Part shown: in pieces, positions 1 to 7,638 of the stretch
How positions within the stretch are numbered: the first letter of the stretch is position 1
Layout of the letters: each line of letters starts with the position of its first letter
Source of the DNA: Tabrizicola sp.
GTDB taxonomy: Bacteria > Pseudomonadota > Alphaproteobacteria > Rhodobacterales > Rhodobacteraceae
Direction of reading: 5' to 3'
Length of the DNA: 50,844 nt
Assembly: GCF_016792905.1 (NCBI RefSeq)
Contig: NZ_JAEULP010000032.1
Location: forward strand, 1 to 50,844
Notes under the pieces: model-generated
The model's database searches: none
What the model was told of the DNA's origin: nothing
The model's input: the letters and a program-made list of their open reading frames with translations, nothing else
Program-made: the position numbers and the translations under genes

Positions 1-125
1 ATCTCGACCACATCGCCAAACTCATGAACGACCGCCCCCGCAAAACCCTCGGATGGAAAACCCCCACCCAAGCCCTCGCCGAAGAAATCGCTCTCGCCGC
101 CAAAAGTGTTGCAGTTGGAACTTGA
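1..125 (+). pseudogene. IS30-family transposase, C-terminal end (cut by window edge)
   Basis: An open frame enters at base 3 and stops with TGA at 123-125. The last 40 residues include NDRPRKTLGWKTPTQALAEE, which matches the well-known C-terminal signature of IS30-family DDE transposases (N-x-R-P-R-K-x-L-G-W-x-T-P). Only the tail is inside the window, so whether the gene is intact upstream cannot be judged; the type is given as pseudogene only because it is partial here. The right terminal inverted repeat is expected within or just after the stop (about 105-145), since IS30 elements end very close to their transposase stop codon. An insertion sequence would therefore lie about 75 bp from the 3' end of the MttB-family gene. 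IS30 assignment is from recalled family features. Confidence 0.8.
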
Positions 126-198
126 GTTAACCAACCCTGAATGTCCGCGACCAACCCATTGATATTGCTTGATCGAAAAATCTGTCCACCGTGGACAC

Positions 199-1755
199 TC
201 AGAAATCCGTCGGCGCCCCGCCCTCCTCTTTCCGCCGCGCCACGAACCGCTGCAACTCCTCCAGATGATCCCCGTTCATCTCCGGCGCCTCGAACTCCGC
301 CAGGATCTGCTTGTAGATCCGGTGCGCCCGTTCCACCGTCCAGACCGACCCGTCCGCAGCCCAAGCCTCATAGTTCCGCCAGTCCGAAACGAAGGGCGCA
401 TAGAAGGCGTGCTGGTAGCGGTCCTGGGTGTGCTGGATGCCGAAGTAATGCCCCCCCGCGCCAACTTCCCGGATCGCGTCGAAAGCCAGGTCCTCGTCCC
501 GCGTCGCGAAAGTGACCTCCTCGAAATAGCGCTGGATCATTTGCAGGACCTCGCAGTCCATGATGAACTTTTCAGGCGAGGCGATCAGCCCGCCCTCCAG
601 CCAGCCCGCCGCGTGGTAGACCATATTGGTCCGGCTCTGCACCGCCGCCCAGAGGCTGTTCGACGTCTCCCACATCGCCTGCCCGTCCGGCACGTTCGCC
701 GCGCAGACCCCCGACGACCGCAGCGGCACGCCGTAGAACCGCACCAGCTGCCCGGTCATCTGCGTCGCCCGCATGTATTCCGGCGTCCCGAAGGCCGGCG
801 CGCCGGACTTCATGTCGACGTTCGAGGTGAAGGTCCCGATCGCTACCGGGCACCCCGGCGCGATGTATTGGAGGAGGGCTACCGCCGCCAAGGCCTCGGC
901 AATCGACAGCGCCACCGCCCCCGACATCGTGACCGGTGCCATCGCGCCCGCCAGCGTGAAGGGCGTCACCACCACCGGCTGGCCCCGCTTGGCCATCCGC
1001 ATCGCCCCGTCCAGCATCGGATAGTCGTGCTTCAACGGGCTGACCGAGTTGATGTTGGTGTACATCCGGGGCTTCGCCTGGAACTCCTCCTCCGTCAGCC
1101 CGCCCGCGATGCGGACCATCTCCATCACGTCTTCCACCCGCTCCGCTCCCAGCGAATAGGCGTGGACAACCTTGTCGGTCAGCGTCAGCTTTTCATACAG
1201 ACAGTCGAGGTGCCGGACCGAGGCATGGATGTCCACCGGCTCCACCGGATAGCCCCCGGCGACGTGGATGCAGTTGAAATACTGCGTCAGCTTCATGAAT
1301 TCCTTGAACGTCTCGAAGTCGCCCGAGCGTTTGCCGCGCTCCATGTCCCAAGCGTTCGGAGGCGAGGAGACGTTCACGAACAGCATGTGCTTGCCGCCCA
1401 TGATCAACTCGCGCTGGGGGTTGCGCGGGGTGATGGTGAAGCTTTCGGGCGCGCGCGCCACCATCTCCATCACGAAATCCTCGTCCATCCGGACGTTGGT
1501 CCCGTTTACGGTGCAGCCGGCCTTCTTCAGATGCTCCACCGCTTCCGGGTTCAGGAACTCGATCCCGATGTCGCGAAGAATGCGCATCGCCGTCTTGTGG
1601 ACCCGCTGCACTCCGTCAGCGTCCAGTGGCTCCACCGGCGCGTCGGGGTTCACCGGGATCCGCCAGGGCATCTGGTCGATCACCGCCGAGCCCGCACGGA
1701 CCTTCATCCCCGCCCGCCCCCCGGCGCGCTTTCTACGGGCTGGCTCATCGGTCAT
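199..1755 (-). CDS. trimethylamine methyltransferase (MttB) family protein, non-pyrrolysine type
   Basis: The product is 518 residues, typical for the MttB superfamily (TIM-barrel corrinoid-dependent methyltransferases acting on quaternary or tertiary amines). Recognisable segments are the N-terminal part around LRDIGIEFLNPEAVEHLKKA and the downstream GGHYFGIQHTQDRY region. The frame contains no internal TAG, so it is not a pyrrolysine-using trimethylamine enzyme but one of the homologues common in marine and soil Rhodobacteraceae. Some homologues demethylate glycine betaine or related compounds; the substrate here is unknown. The ATG at 1755 is preferred because GGAG lies 8 nt upstream; a TTG nine codons earlier would lengthen the N-terminus. 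No corrinoid protein gene is adjacent. The HAD gene lies 105 bp upstream on the same strand. Confidence 0.88.
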   Translation of the reverse strand: MTDEPARRKRAGGRAGMKVRAGSAVIDQMPWRIPVNPDAPVEPLDADGVQRVHKTAMRILRDIGIEFLNPEAVEHLKKAGCTVNGTNVRMDEDFVMEMVARAPESFTITPRNPQRELIMGGKHMLFVNVSSPPNAWDMERGKRSGDFETFKEFMKLTQYFNCIHVAGGYPVEPVDIHASVRHLDCLYEKLTLTDKVVHAYSLGAERVEDVMEMVRIAGGLTEEEFQAKPRMYTNINSVSPLKHDYPMLDGAMRMAKRGQPVVVTPFTLAGAMAPVTMSGAVALSIAEALAAVALLQYIAPGCPVAIGTFTSNVDMKSGAPAFGTPEYMRATQMTGQLVRFYGVPLRSSGVCAANVPDGQAMWETSNSLWAAVQSRTNMVYHAAGWLEGGLIASPEKFIMDCEVLQMIQRYFEEVTFATRDEDLAFDAIREVGAGGHYFGIQHTQDRYQHAFYAPFVSDWRNYEAWAADGSVWTVERAHRIYKQILAEFEAPEMNGDHLEELQRFVARRKEEGGAPTDF

Positions 1756-1860
1756 CGTCGCATCTCCGTTGTCCTGGCCCAAGGATGACGGAAGCTGACC
1801 TGAGATGATCGCCGATTTTGCGACGCAAACTGGTCGTTTTCGCGCTTTCTTGCTGCGAGA

Positions 1861-2553
1861 TCAGGCTTCGAGGCTGGAAAGCCAGCCCGGGATCGCCCCG
1901 ATGTCGGCCAGTACGACATCGGCATGCGGGGCCAGTTCCTCGCGCTTCGCAATCCCGGTCAGCACCGCGATGGTCCGCATCCCCGCCGCGCGCCCCGCGT
2001 CCAGATCATGTCGGCTGTCGCCCACCATGACAACCCGCGACGGCTCCAGCCCCAGCTGGCGTGCAAAGGCCAGGCACATGCCCGGCCCGGGCTTCGCGCC
2101 ATGGCCGGAATCATAGCCCGAGATGAAGTCGAAACAGTCAGTGATGCCATGGTTCGCAAGATGCTGCCGCGCGGGCACCTCGGAATCGTTGGTGGCCACT
2201 CCCAGCCGCAGACCCGCGGCCCGCAGGGCGGACAGGAGCGGTCGCAGCGGCACCGCTTCGGACATCGGCGCCTGACCTGCGCTGGCGTCGATCCGGTCGG
2301 TCAGATCCTCGACCGACACGCCCGATAGCTCGGGGGCAAGAGCCGCGGCAATGTCTGCCGCCGTCGCGGCGATCACCGGGCTGTCGGGCGCGAAAGCTCC
2401 GCTGTCGAGGTCGAACCCGATGGCGCGACCCAGTCGACGGGCATGCGCTTTGTCCGTGGCGATGCCGGTCAGAAAACCCTGCGCCCAGCGCCCCCAGCTG
2501 ACGCGGAAGTCGAAAAGCGTTCCGTCCTTGTCGAACAAGAGCCCGTCGATCAT
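1861..2553 (-). CDS. HAD-family hydrolase, phosphoglycolate phosphatase-like
   Basis: This is a soluble 230-residue haloacid dehalogenase-fold phosphatase. Motif I is FDKDGTLFDF at the N-terminus (nucleophile Asp and the D-x-D-G-T pattern), motif II is VATND, the motif III lysine lies in GAKPGPG, and motif IV is VMVGDSRHDLDAG. An alpha-helical cap lies between motifs I and II, as in Gph-type phosphatases. The start at 2553 has GGTGGA six bases upstream. An ATG at 2568 overlaps the stop of the DUF3572 gene as TGATG, so either start implies translational coupling to that gene. The substrate is not deducible; phosphoglycolate or another small phosphate ester is possible. Confidence 0.85.
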   Translation of the reverse strand: MIDGLLFDKDGTLFDFRVSWGRWAQGFLTGIATDKAHARRLGRAIGFDLDSGAFAPDSPVIAATAADIAAALAPELSGVSVEDLTDRIDASAGQAPMSEAVPLRPLLSALRAAGLRLGVATNDSEVPARQHLANHGITDCFDFISGYDSGHGAKPGPGMCLAFARQLGLEPSRVVMVGDSRHDLDAGRAAGMRTIAVLTGIAKREELAPHADVVLADIGAIPGWLSSLEA

Positions 2554-2567
2554 TGCCATTCCACCCA

Positions 2568-2846
2568 TCAGGTCCAGTTCACCACCGCACCGCCCGGCAA
2601 GGCCGCGCGGGCCGATTGCGGTGCGCCGTAGGGATGGCCTCCCGCATCGCAGAAGGCAACCACCCAGCGGTCATCCTGCAAGAGGAAATCCAGAACCGCG
2701 GCCAGAAAGTCAGGATCGGCGGCCCGCGCCCGCAACTCGCCCAGATTCGCCCCGGTAGCGCCCAGGAACAGCGGGAACACGTCGTCCTCTGCGGCAATCC
2801 ACCCCAGCGCTTGCAGCGCCAGGATCTGTGCAGCTTCAGGTTGCAT
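2568..2846 (-). CDS. DUF3572 family protein
   Basis: This is a 92-residue acidic, helical, soluble protein beginning MQPEAAQILALQALGWIAAE. The pattern of ALQALGWIA, then LGELRARAADPDFLAAVLDFLL, then VAFCDAGG is typical of DUF3572, an alphaproteobacterial family of unknown function. It lies divergently from the PleD-like gene, and DUF3572 genes are known neighbours of divK/pleD in alphaproteobacteria, which supports the call. The ATG at 2846 is preferred over an upstream start because GGGGAGGA precedes it. The stop codon overlaps a possible start of the HAD gene (TGATG). A link to c-di-GMP or cell-cycle control is only an inference from position. Confidence 0.8.
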   Translation of the reverse strand: MQPEAAQILALQALGWIAAEDDVFPLFLGATGANLGELRARAADPDFLAAVLDFLLQDDRWVVAFCDAGGHPYGAPQSARAALPGGAVVNWT

Positions 2847-2931
2847 TTCGCCTGTCCTCCCCTGGCACGAAACGGCCATTGCACCGGAAATATGCCCTCC
2901 CGGCGGGAAACGGAAAGGATTTCTTAACCTT

Positions 2932-2960
2932 CTTGCCGCCAGTCTTTACCTATCGGCAAG
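2932..2960. promoter_or_regulatory. inverted repeat in the leader of the PleD-like gene
   Basis: CTTGCCG at 2932-2938 and CGGCAAG at 2954-2960 form a perfect 7-bp inverted repeat with a 15-nt spacer, 21 bp before the ATG of the diguanylate cyclase gene. It could fold in the 5' untranslated region or act as an operator in the 135-bp divergent spacer shared with DUF3572. There is no direct evidence for either role. Confidence 0.35.
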
Positions 2961-2981
2961 GAAAGAAATCGGCACCGGAAG

Positions 2982-4370
2982 ATGAGCGCACGGATACTCA
3001 TCATCGACGATGTGGCGGCCAACCGGATCGTCCAGCAAGCAAGGCTTTCGGCCGCGTTCTATGACCCGATCCTTGCTGCGGACGGCGCGACTGGCCTGGT
3101 AATCGCGCGCGAGGAACGGCCCGATCTCGTCCTCCTCGATCTGGGCCTGCCCGACATCTCGGGGCTTGAGGTGCTGCAGCGCCTGCGCCGCGACCCCGCT
3201 TGCCGCGACATTCCCGTCATCGCACTTACAACCACGGGCGCCGCCACCGAACGGCTTGCCGCCTTCGCCGCTGGTGCGGACGACGTGATGGACCGCCCAG
3301 CGAATGAACGCGTGTTGCTTGCCCGCCTGCGCAACCTCTTGCGGCTGAAGTCGGAAAGCGACTTTGCTGCGCCGGATGCGCTGGCCCTGGCGGGCCTTGC
3401 CGAAACTGCCACCCTGTTCGAGCCGCAGGGTACCATTGCCCTGGTCGCCAGCCAGCCAGCCAGGGCCCAGGCGCTGCAAGATGCGCTGGCACCGCAGTTG
3501 CGCGACCGGCTGGTCGTGCTTTCGCGGCGCGAGGCGCTTGCAGACATTGCGGCCGGCCAGAGCCGCGACTGCCTGCCCGAGGTCTTCATCCTGCAGGACG
3601 ATGGCTGCAACCCGTCCGCCACGCTGAGGCTCTTGTCGGAACTGAAAAGCCACCAGGCCACACGCCATGCCGCCGTCTGCGTCCTCGGCCCTGCCGGTGA
3701 GGGGGACGAGGCTGCGATGGCCTTCGACCTCGGGGCCGACGATGCCGTTGGTCCACGCGTGACCGGCGAGGAGCTGGCGCTCCGTACCCGCGGGCTCCTG
3801 CGCCGCAAGCGCCATTCCGACCGGCGGCGCGAACGGATGCAGGACGGCCTGCGCCTTGCGATGCGCGATCCCCTGACCGGGCTGTACAACCGGCGTTTCG
3901 CCGCGCCCCAGCTTACCGCCGTCGCCACGCGCGCACGGGAGGAGGGGACGGAATTTGCCGTGATGGTAATGGACCTCGACCGCTTCAAGCAGGTGAACGA
4001 CCTTTACGGCCATGCGGCCGGAGATCAGGTCCTGGTCGAGGTGGCGCGGCGGCTGACCGCGAACCTGCGCGAAACCGATGTGCTGGCCCGGATCGGCGGC
4101 GAGGAGTTCCTGGCGATCCTGCCGGGCAGCTCGATGGCCAACGCCCGGCGCGTGGCCGAGAGGCTGTGCCAGGTGATGGACGACGATCCGATCCGCCTTC
4201 TCTCGGGTGAGGAGCTGCGCGTCACCGTGTCGATCGGCGTCGCCGTCGCGGGCGGCGGGGGCGAGGCCAGCTTCGCGGTCGAAGGCCTGGTGGAACAGGC
4301 CGACCTCGCGCTACTGGAATCGAAGGGCGCCGGGCGGAACCAGGTCACCTACCGGCGCAGCGCCGCCTGA
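2982..4370 (+). CDS. pleD: PleD-like response regulator, diguanylate cyclase (REC-REC-GGDEF)
   Basis: This is a 462-residue cytoplasmic protein with PleD architecture: an N-terminal receiver (about 1-120), a second degenerate receiver-like domain (about 150-275) and a GGDEF domain (about 295-460). Phosphoacceptor D53 and the acidic pair D9/D10 are present in receiver 1. The usual conserved Lys near the end of the receiver is replaced by R105 (ADDVMDRP). The cyclase active site is GGEEF at 372-376, and RETD at 363-366 is an intact product-inhibition I-site (RxxD, five residues upstream). It should therefore make c-di-GMP from GTP, with product feedback. No divK lies beside it in this window. 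The Lys-to-Arg change may alter phosphorylation-dependent activation. Confidence 0.9.
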   Translation: MSARILIIDDVAANRIVQQARLSAAFYDPILAADGATGLVIAREERPDLVLLDLGLPDISGLEVLQRLRRDPACRDIPVIALTTTGAATERLAAFAAGADDVMDRPANERVLLARLRNLLRLKSESDFAAPDALALAGLAETATLFEPQGTIALVASQPARAQALQDALAPQLRDRLVVLSRREALADIAAGQSRDCLPEVFILQDDGCNPSATLRLLSELKSHQATRHAAVCVLGPAGEGDEAAMAFDLGADDAVGPRVTGEELALRTRGLLRRKRHSDRRRERMQDGLRLAMRDPLTGLYNRRFAAPQLTAVATRAREEGTEFAVMVMDLDRFKQVNDLYGHAAGDQVLVEVARRLTANLRETDVLARIGGEEFLAILPGSSMANARRVAERLCQVMDDDPIRLLSGEELRVTVSIGVAVAGGGGEASFAVEGLVEQADLALLESKGAGRNQVTYRRSAA

Positions 4371-4405
4371 CGCCCGATCCGGGGCATGGGACCAGCCCGG
4401 ACGGA

Positions 4406-4903
4406 TCAGTCCTTCTTTCCGCGATGCAGGCCCCGCTCCAGCCGGTCGGCAAAGGCCCGGCGTTCCTCGGCCGACATCTCGATCAGCCGCGTCTCGATCA
4501 GGCTGCGGCCCAGTTCCAGCCGCTCTGCATTGCGGGTCTCGATCGCCGCAAGCGCCGCCGTCATCGCCGCCGGGTCGAAAGGCTCGGCCCGCAAGGTGGT
4601 CAGCAGGGTCTCGAACTCTGCCTTGACGGCCTCGCGCTGCTCGCGGAACTCGCCCAGCCGCTCCAGCAGTACGCGGCGGATCGCGCGGCGGTCGTCATCG
4701 TCCAGCGCCTCGCTGAACGGGCCGAAGGACATGTCGCGCGGCATTCCCCGGTGCGGCCCGTCGCCCAGCCAGGCGCCTACTGCCAGCCCTGCGACCGCAA
4801 GATTCAGCGCCACCGACAGCGCCAGCGCGATCTTGACGCCGCGAGACACGGGGCCAGGGCCAACCGGGGGCACGCCTGGCGGATTGGTCTGGGGGTCGGT
4901 CAT
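4406..4903 (-). CDS. periplasmic heavy-metal sensor family protein (CpxP/CnrX-like)
   Basis: The 165-residue product has a short proline-rich cytoplasmic N-terminus, one membrane segment (about 23-46) and a periplasmic helical domain with LTxxQ-like amphipathic helices and many Glu/Arg residues (ERLGEFREQREAVKAEFE). This is the layout of the metal-resistance sensor family that includes CnrX, ZraP and CpxP relatives. It is the last gene of a minus-strand operon after an ECF sigma factor and a one-span protein. By analogy with CnrX it could sense a periplasmic ligand and release the sigma factor, but clear metal-ligand His/Met clusters are sparse, so the signal may not be a metal. The start at 4903 follows the previous stop by 4 bp, with GGAAGG as ribosome site. 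Confidence 0.75.
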   Translation of the reverse strand: MTDPQTNPPGVPPVGPGPVSRGVKIALALSVALNLAVAGLAVGAWLGDGPHRGMPRDMSFGPFSEALDDDDRRAIRRVLLERLGEFREQREAVKAEFETLLTTLRAEPFDPAAMTAALAAIETRNAERLELGRSLIETRLIEMSAEERRAFADRLERGLHRGKKD

Positions 4904-4907
4904 CGCG

Positions 4908-5252
4908 TCAGCCTTCCGTGGTCAGAAAATCGGCTCCGGGGAAGAACTCCGCCGTGTCGGCGGAGGCCCCGGTCAGGTAGTCCATCGTGGTCGGGCTCAG
5001 ATAGCCCAGCGCCAGTCCGAAGACCGCCGCGGTGCCCAGTCCCGCCAGCGCAGGCGGCCCGCCAATCGCGGCGGCAAGCCGCGCCAGGAATCCCGGTCGC
5101 GGTATGGGAGCCGCGGCCCGCAGCGCCTGCGGCTCTGGTTGCAAGGCCAGCGCATCGGCCAGCACCCGCTCCATCAGCGCCTCGGAGGGTGCGACGGGCC
5201 GCCGCGCCGCAGATGCCAGCAGGTCGTCAAGATCATCCTGCATGTCCGTCAT
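4908..5252 (-). CDS. one-span membrane protein, candidate anti-sigma factor
   Basis: The protein is 114 residues. An acidic N-terminus (MTDMQDDLDDLLASA) and an alpha-helical cytosolic half are followed by one hydrophobic segment around LAGLGTAAVFGLALGYL and a short periplasmic tail. It overlaps the 3' end of the sigma factor gene by 20 bp and is followed 4 bp later by the periplasmic sensor gene. Position, topology and size fit an anti-sigma factor of the CnrY/RsiX kind, though no named domain is recognisable. Start codons at 5258, 5252 and 5243 are all possible; GAGG precedes 5243 at a workable distance. The function is inferred from the operon only. Confidence 0.65.
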   Translation of the reverse strand: MTDMQDDLDDLLASAARRPVAPSEALMERVLADALALQPEPQALRAAAPIPRPGFLARLAAAIGGPPALAGLGTAAVFGLALGYLSPTTMDYLTGASADTAEFFPGADFLTTEG

Positions 5253-5835
5253 CCTCATAGCCAAGGGCCTCTTTCCGGCCCGCAAGGAGCGCCGACAGCG
5301 CGCGTTTGCCGCGCGCGGTCAGGCTTTCCACCGCTTCCACCCCGATCTCCATGATCGCCGCAATCTCGGGGTTCGTCATCCCTTCCAGGTGGCGCAGCAC
5401 CACCGCCTGCCGCTGCCGCTCGGGCAGGTCGGCCAGCGCGGCCTCCAGCGCCGCGATCCGACCCGCCTCGATCAACTGCCCCTCGGCTCCCGGCGCGCCA
5501 TCGGCCACCTCGGGCGCATCGTCCAGCGCCGTCTGCCGCCTACGGCCCCGCGCACGCTGGCGGTCGATGCAGAGGTTGGTGGCGACCCGGTAGGCCCAGG
5601 TCGTCACCTTCGTCTCACCCTGCCGCCACTCCGGCGCCACCCGCCAGAGCCGCAGCATGGTCTCCTGCGCCACGTCCTCGGCCTCGGCCCGGTCGCCGGA
5701 CAGAAGCCGCGCGGCATAAGCCAGGACGCGCGGGGTGACGCGCCGGGTCAAGGCCAGCGCCGCGTGACGGTCTCCATTGGCATAGAGCACCATCAGCGCC
5801 TCATCCGAGGCTTCCCCCTGCGCATCGAAGGCCAT
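5233..5835 (-). CDS. ECF RNA polymerase sigma factor
   Basis: This 200-residue sigma-70-family factor has region 2 (about 20-95, with AEDVAQETMLRLWRVAPEW for core binding and TWAYRVATNLCIDRQR for -10 recognition) and region 4 (about 130-190, with LPERQRQAVVLRHLEGMTNP and the helix-turn-helix EIAAIMEIGVEAVESLTARG). Regions 1.1 and 3 are missing, as expected for an ECF factor. The ATG at 5835 has AGGGG seven bases upstream; ATG 5841 is too close to that site. The gene follows an EF-hand gene by 43 bp and overlaps the putative anti-sigma gene, so the operon probably autoregulates. The promoter it recognises was not identified. Confidence 0.9.
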   Translation of the reverse strand: MAFDAQGEASDEALMVLYANGDRHAALALTRRVTPRVLAYAARLLSGDRAEAEDVAQETMLRLWRVAPEWRQGETKVTTWAYRVATNLCIDRQRARGRRRQTALDDAPEVADGAPGAEGQLIEAGRIAALEAALADLPERQRQAVVLRHLEGMTNPEIAAIMEIGVEAVESLTARGKRALSALLAGRKEALGYEDDGHAG

Positions 5836-5878
5836 CGTCATGCCCCTGCTTATCGCCGGAACGTCGCGCGGCAAAGGC

Positions 5879-6406
5879 TCAGTTGTCGCCCATGCCCCAG
5901 CCGCCCCAGCCGCCGCCGTGGCCGCGCTTCTTGTGGTGCTGCATCATGGCCGCAGCCTCCTCCTTCGAGATCGCCCCGTCATTGTCGGTGTCGATCCGCG
6001 CAAAGTTCCGCGCGACCGGACCTTCGTCCATCTCGGCCTCGGACAGGGTGCCGTTGCCGTCGTCATCCATGTTGTCGATCATCCGCGCGCTTTGCCGGGC
6101 CAGCATCTGCGCCAGCATCCGGGCCTGAAGTTCCTCGGAGCTCAATGCCCCGTCGCCGTTCGTGTCGGTGGCGGTGAACTCTGCCTTGCGATGGGCGGCA
6201 AGTTCCTCCTGCGTGACCTTGCCATCCTTGTTTGCGTCGATGGTGTCGAACATCTCGGCCAGCATCGCGCCACGGCCCTCGCCGGGGCCACCGGGACCGC
6301 CCGGAGGCGGCATGTCCGGCGCGTCGTCCTGGGCCAGGGCGATCCCGCCCATCAGCGCGCCCATCAGCGCCAGCGTCGCGACAGCAGTCTTCTTCGGTGC
6401 AGACAT
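5879..6406 (-). CDS. secreted EF-hand protein
   Basis: The protein is 175 residues with a signal peptide (MSAPKKTAVATLALMGALMG..., cleavage probably after ALA about residue 25). A Pro/Gly linker follows, then four EF-hand loops: DTIDANKDGKVTQEEL, DTNGDGALSSEEL, DDDGNGTLSEAEM and DTDNDGAISKEEA. Each has the D-x-(D/N)-x-(D/N)-G spacing needed for calcium binding. The C-terminus is Gly/Trp/His-rich (HHKKRGHGGGWGGWG). A strong AAGGAG precedes the ATG. It is the first gene of the sigma/anti-sigma/sensor operon, which makes it either a ligand-binding partner of the periplasmic sensor or a target that buffers calcium or another metal. The EF-hand call is firm; the signalling role is inferred. Confidence 0.88.
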   Translation of the reverse strand: MSAPKKTAVATLALMGALMGGIALAQDDAPDMPPPGGPGGPGEGRGAMLAEMFDTIDANKDGKVTQEELAAHRKAEFTATDTNGDGALSSEELQARMLAQMLARQSARMIDNMDDDGNGTLSEAEMDEGPVARNFARIDTDNDGAISKEEAAAMMQHHKKRGHGGGWGGWGMGDN

Positions 6407-6590
6407 CTTCTTCTCCTTGCCTCAGGGCCGCTTTTCCGACCCTTCTGCCCACTCACACGGACCAGCTTCCGGTTTCCGTCGCAGGTTCTTGCGACATCTG
6501 GGCACAGGTCGGTCTTTGCTCTGTGAAAGAAGTTGGTCAGTGGCTATGTACTCTGCTCTTGCCAAGGCCCGCAGCGCAGGACACCCTCCG
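6407..6590. promoter_or_regulatory. divergent intergenic region, EF-hand operon / DUF983
   Basis: This 184-bp spacer separates the leftward EF-hand/sigma operon from the rightward DUF983 gene and must hold both promoters. I could not single out a convincing -35/-10 pair. If the ECF factor autoregulates, its -35 motif should lie between about 6425 and 6480. Confidence 0.4.
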
Positions 6591-6998
6591 ATGACGATGA
6601 CCGACACCACGCCCATGACCGACACCGAAGATCGCCCCCTGAAACCTGCCCTGCTGCGCGGATGGCGGCGGCGCTGCCCGAACTGCGGGGCGGGCCCGAT
6701 GCTGCGCGGCTACCTGAAGGTGCGCGACGCCTGCCCCGTCTGCGGCGAGGAGTTGCACCACCACCGCGCCGATGATGGCCCGGCCTACCTGACGATCCTG
6801 ATCGTCGGCCACCTGCTCGCGCCGGTTCTGCTGTTCACCTACATGAAATGGCGGCCGGAACCCCTGGTCATGGCCGTGGGCTTCACCATCGGCACGGTGG
6901 CGCTATCGCTCTACCTGCTGCCCAGGCTCAAGGGCGCGCTGGTGGCGCTGCAATGGGCCAACCGGATGCACGGCTTCGGCACCCGGCCAAATGACTGA
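6591..6998 (+). CDS. DUF983 domain-containing membrane protein with zinc ribbon
   Basis: The product is 135 residues. A Thr/Asp-rich start is followed by a four-cysteine zinc-ribbon-like segment, CPNCGAGPMLRGYLKVRDAC then CPVCGEE, and by two hydrophobic segments (about 62-85 and 88-108). This is the layout of DUF983, whose members often sit near cytochrome oxidase genes; here no oxidase gene is adjacent. The ATG at 6591 is chosen because AGGA lies 9 nt upstream; ATGs at 6597 and 6615 are in frame. The Nudix gene begins 8 bp after the stop, so the two are probably cotranscribed. Confidence 0.85.
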   Translation: MTMTDTTPMTDTEDRPLKPALLRGWRRRCPNCGAGPMLRGYLKVRDACPVCGEELHHHRADDGPAYLTILIVGHLLAPVLLFTYMKWRPEPLVMAVGFTIGTVALSLYLLPRLKGALVALQWANRMHGFGTRPND

Positions 6999-7006
6999 AC
7001 CCCGAC

Positions 7007-7618
7007 ATGACTGACGAGCCGATCCGTCCCGCCGCGACCGTCGTCCTCTGGCGCGAGGGCAGCGCAGGCCCGCAGGTCCTGATGGGCCAGCGCGGCGAAG
7101 GCGCGGTCTTCATGCCGTCAAAGTTCGTCTTCCCCGGCGGCCGCGTCGATCCCGAGGACCACGCGGCGGCCCGTCCGGGTTTCCTGTCGTCCGACTGCGC
7201 GCGTCGCCTCATGCTTATGGTGCCAAACGATGCACCTGCTGCCGAGGTGCTGGTCGCTGCCGCCCTGCGCGAACTGACCGAAGAAACCGGTCTGAACCTC
7301 GCATCGATGGAGCATCCTTCGCTGCGCTTCATCTTCCGCGCGATCACGCCGCCCGGCCGCACCCGGCGCTTCGACGCCCGCTTCCTCCTGGCCCATGCCG
7401 ACAGCCTCGATGGCGACGGCAATGATTTCGCCGCTGCTTCCGGTGAGCTTCAGCACCTGCGCTGGCTGCCCCTGCCCGAGGCCCGCGCGCTGGACTTGCC
7501 TTTCATCACCGAGGTCGTTCTGGCCGAGGTGGCGGCTCTGGTGGCCGGCGGCGACCAGCCCGGCGTGCCGTTCTTCGACAATTCCGGCACCACGCCCCAG
7601 TTCCGCCGGATCCTCTGA
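7007..7618 (+). CDS. Nudix hydrolase, NUDT19-like with split Nudix box
   Basis: This is a 203-residue soluble protein. The Nudix signature is interrupted: the FPGGRVDPED half is followed by about 35 inserted residues before AALRELTEETGL, which carries the catalytic RE-x2-EE-x-G core. Such an insertion within the box is a feature of NUDT19-like enzymes that hydrolyse CoA derivatives. The substrate here is not proven. The C-terminal half, with LRWLPLPEARALDLPFIT, also resembles that subgroup. It probably forms a short operon with DUF983 and converges with the desaturase gene (21 bp between stops). Confidence 0.85.
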   Translation: MTDEPIRPAATVVLWREGSAGPQVLMGQRGEGAVFMPSKFVFPGGRVDPEDHAAARPGFLSSDCARRLMLMVPNDAPAAEVLVAAALRELTEETGLNLASMEHPSLRFIFRAITPPGRTRRFDARFLLAHADSLDGDGNDFAAASGELQHLRWLPLPEARALDLPFITEVVLAEVAALVAGGDQPGVPFFDNSGTTPQFRRIL

Positions 7619-7638
7619 CGCCGCTTCGACCCTACGCC

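Noticed and set aside
169-1788. Plus-strand frame of over 500 codons antisense to the MttB-family gene
   Set aside because: It is rich in Arg/His/Pro with no motif and lies exactly opposite a conserved gene, so it is a shadow of codon bias.
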